Below are positions 61,970-64,000 of a DNA stretch of 64,000 nucleotides, piece after piece. Under the pieces are notes generated by a model. The model searched no databases. It was not told the origin of the DNA and saw only the letters and a program-made list of their open reading frames with translations. The first letter of the stretch is position 1. Each line of letters opens with the position of its first letter. Source of the stretch: Lampropedia cohaerens. GTDB taxonomy: Bacteria > Pseudomonadota > Gammaproteobacteria > Burkholderiales > Burkholderiaceae_C. Both the position numbers and the translations under genes were made by a program. The stretch is taken from the NCBI RefSeq assembly GCF_001005215.1, contig NZ_LBNQ01000041.1:62001-126000 (forward strand). Direction: 5' to 3'.

Positions 61970-64000
61970 TGTTGGGCCGGTTCAGCGCGGTCGTCGGTGT
62001 CCTCGCGTGCGGTGATGGTGACGTGCTGTTCCAGCCACGCGTACAGTGGCTCCAGCATGGCCTGCGCGACGGCCTCGAACTGGCCGGTCGCGTGTAGCGC
62101 TGCAAAGTCCGGCCAGATGCGCGCCAATGCCGGGTTGCGGGCCGCCTGGCCCTCGTAGGGTCCGCCGTCGTAGGTTTGGCGCGCCTTGCCAAGCGCATCC
62201 TGCTGGCGCGCAGCATCATCGCCGTTCTGTTTGCGCATGGCCTGCCACCATGTCGTGGCAGTGACGAAATCAAAGGGCAATGGCTGTTGCTGGCAGCGAT
62301 GCGCCAGCGTGACGATGTGCTGCAGCCATTCCTGCGCCTGCGCCTTTGGCGGTAGCGTCGCGTCCAACACGGCATCGACGGCAATGATGCGCAGCTGGCT
62401 GCCTGCGCCCGCTTCTGCCGGTTGCACGGCGCCCAGCAGCAAGGCCTGCAGCCATGTCTGCAGCAGCGACTTCAGCCGGATTTCGCCCTTGCGCGAGCCC
62501 AGCACCTTGCCGGGCAGCACGTGCAGCAGCAGCGCCTGCGTCTCGTGCGCGTGCCGCCTCAGCCAGGGGGTGGGCGCCCAGTCCACGATACGGGGCGCGC
62601 CATCGGCAGGCCATTGCAGCAGCTGCGGGCGGTGGCTGGCGAATGGGTGGCTGTGATGGGTGGCGAGCCAGTGCTCCAGCACATAGTGCCACTCCTGCAG
62701 CCACTGCTGCTGCAACTGTGCGGCAGCAGCGCCGGCGGGCAACGCGCCGCTGGCAGCGAGCCGTTGCAGCTGCCGCGCGCACAGTGATTGCAGCGCTGCC
62801 AACGAGGCGTCAGGCTGGGTAATTCGTGGCGCGACGGCCTGGCGCAATGCGTCAAAGGCTTGCCAGCGCTGCAGTCCATGCACGCGCAGGGGTTCGCAAT
62901 CGTCCAACAGCTGTGGCAAAGGGGCAAAGCGCGTCTGCAGGCGGCGTGCAAACCATTGCTCGGCCGGGTTGCGCCAGATGGCCGCAATCTCCGCCAGCGT
63001 CAGGGGCGGTGGCTCGGGCGTGTCTTGCGGCGGCGCCAAAGTCGTTGGCGCGAACGGTTGTGCTTGTTCGCTGGCGGCGGCTGGATGCCATTCACGGGCC
63101 CAGGTGTGCAGCGCGCGCTTGCCGCGTGATGCCTGGAAGTAGGCTGGGTTGAAGGGCTGCAGCGGGTGTTCAACGGTCAGCGCCTGCAGCAGTGCGTTGC
63201 CCCAGCGCGCGCTCAGATAGTCGCGCAGCTGTGCCACCAGCACGGACGGCGCGCGGGCGCTGTTGTCGCGCACGCTTTTGCCGACCCAGCTGATGAACAG
63301 CTGCTCGCGTGCCGATAGCAGCGCTTCCAGCATGAGCTGGCGATCGTCCTGGCCGCGACTGCGGTCACCGGGGCGGAACATGCCCGGCAGGCGCATCAGG
63401 TCCATGTCGTTGGGGGGGCTCTGGCGCGGGTAGACGCCGTCGTCCATGCCCAGCAGGCAGACAACGCGAAACGGGATGGCGCGCATGGGCAGCAGTGTGC
63501 AGAATGTCACCCCGCCGGCGTGGAAGCGCTGGGTAGGCGCGGGCGCTTGCAGCGCGCCCAGCCACGCATCGCGCGCCACGGCCAGCGGCAGAGGCTGCGC
63601 GAATCCGGCCTCCAGTGCGGCATCCAGCCACTGGGCCAGGGCATTCTCCAGCAGCGTCATCGCCGCCTGCTCCTCGGGCTCGCGTGCCAGCAGGCAATCA
63701 GCCAGCATGGCGCGCCAGCGCGCGGCCCACTCCACTGGCGTGGCAGGCGTGGTCAGTACCCGTTGCCAGTGGCGCAGGCGTTGCAGCAGCGCTGCCAGTG
63801 CGCCAACGTGGCTGGCGGCCAGACCGCCGATTTCTTCAAAGGGCACGGTGCCCTGCCAGGGGGCGTTGCTGGCGTAGCCCAGCAGCATGCGCTCCAGCCC
63901 GAACCATGCAGTGTTCTGTTCGCCAAGCGCTGCAACGCCGAGCTGGGCGCGATGCGTGCCATCGAGTCCCCAGCGAATGCCGCTGCCCTGCATCCAGTGC
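61966..64000 (-). CDS. recC: exodeoxyribonuclease V gamma subunit, RecC (C-terminal part)
   Basis: About 677 residues of the C-terminal end; the start lies past the window edge. RecC signatures are FCTLLPMRAIPFRVVCLLGMDDG, YPRQSPPNDMDLM and PGDRSRGQDDRQLMLEALLSARE. RecC is the Chi-recognising partner of RecB and RecD in double-strand break repair. The full family length is about 1100 residues. Neighbouring recB and recD would be expected on the same strand further downstream of the recC start, outside the window. Confidence 0.93.
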   Translation of the reverse strand, partial: HWMQGSGIRWGLDGTHRAQLGVAALGEQNTAWFGLERMLLGYASNAPWQGTVPFEEIGGLAASHVGALAALLQRLRHWQRVLTTPATPVEWAARWRAMLADCLLAREPEEQAAMTLLENALAQWLDAALEAGFAQPLPLAVARDAWLGALQAPAPTQRFHAGGVTFCTLLPMRAIPFRVVCLLGMDDGVYPRQSPPNDMDLMRLPGMFRPGDRSRGQDDRQLMLEALLSAREQLFISWVGKSVRDNSARAPSVLVAQLRDYLSARWGNALLQALTVEHPLQPFNPAYFQASRGKRALHTWAREWHPAAASEQAQPFAPTTLAPPQDTPEPPPLTLAEIAAIWRNPAEQWFARRLQTRFAPLPQLLDDCEPLRVHGLQRWQAFDALRQAVAPRITQPDASLAALQSLCARQLQRLAASGALPAGAAAAQLQQQWLQEWHYVLEHWLATHHSHPFASHRPQLLQWPADGAPRIVDWAPTPWLRRHAHETQALLLHVLPGKVLGSRKGEIRLKSLLQTWLQALLLGAVQPAEAGAGSQLRIIAVDAVLDATLPPKAQAQEWLQHIVTLAHRCQQQPLPFDFVTATTWWQAMRKQNGDDAARQQDALGKARQTYDGGPYEGQAARNPALARIWPDFAALHATGQFEAVAQAMLEPLYAWLEQHVTITAREDTDDRAEPAQH

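Overview
The window is a dense, high-G+C bacterial chromosome segment with about 55 protein genes and one tRNA. Gene content and order point to a betaproteobacterium of the order Burkholderiales, most like Comamonadaceae: lptD-surA-rsmA, sucA-sucB-lpdA, ppiA-ppiB-lpxH, cysS-alkA-accA-tilS-lysC-tRNA-Ser, pyrE beside exonuclease III, and the LemA/TPM cassette. This is inference from synteny and protein features; no 16S gene is present. I saw no CRISPR array, insertion sequence, integrase, phage structural gene or rRNA operon.

Layout. Bases 1-10.7 kb read leftward: an ABC importer of the BMP/nucleoside type (ATPase, two permeases, binding protein), an Fe(II)/2-oxoglutarate-type dioxygenase, uvrD, a DUF4124 protein, lemA and two TPM-domain genes (the last cut by the window edge). 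10.9-15.7 kb is the outer-membrane biogenesis set lptD-surA-rsmA, with amgK and rsmE leaving divergently. 17.7-18.15 kb is a 424-bp gap holding an AT-rich nested palindrome, followed by a LysR gene. 19.1-24.9 kb is the 2-oxoglutarate dehydrogenase complex. 25.2-33.2 kb holds an AI-2E-family permease, a D-amino-acid dehydrogenase, a Glu/Asp-type binding protein, an Asp/Glu racemase and a LysR-gcdH-CoA transferase block for glutaryl-CoA metabolism. 33.2-44.6 kb is mixed housekeeping: a lipoprotein esterase, exonuclease III, pyrE, DUF4124, proQ, ubiE, an exported methyltransferase, an APC permease, a siderophore-interacting protein, lpxH, two cyclophilins and a TPR protein. 44.9-50.6 kb is cysS-alkA-accA-tilS-lysC-tRNA-Ser(GCU).

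50.6-54.5 kb carries two superfamily-1 helicases, one UvrD-like and one UPF1/DNA2-like, in tandem directly downstream of the tRNA. This is the most accessory-looking part of the window. 54.5-64 kb has benE with an amino-acid/aromatic-type binding protein, prfC, a SIMPL protein, lrgB/lrgA with a divergent LysR gene, and the C-terminal part of recC.

Functionally, the envelope genes (lptD, surA, lpxH, amgK, ppiA), the central-carbon genes (ODH complex, gcdH) and translation/repair genes (cysS, tilS, prfC, rsmA, rsmE, uvrD, xth, alkA, recC) are ordinary core genome. The items most worth a second look are the helicase pair, an exported FAM173-like methyltransferase with an extra C-terminal domain, an internal start in lysC, an LptD lacking one of the usual N-terminal cysteines, several unexplained palindromes, and the physical linkage of a dioxygenase to a nucleoside-type importer.
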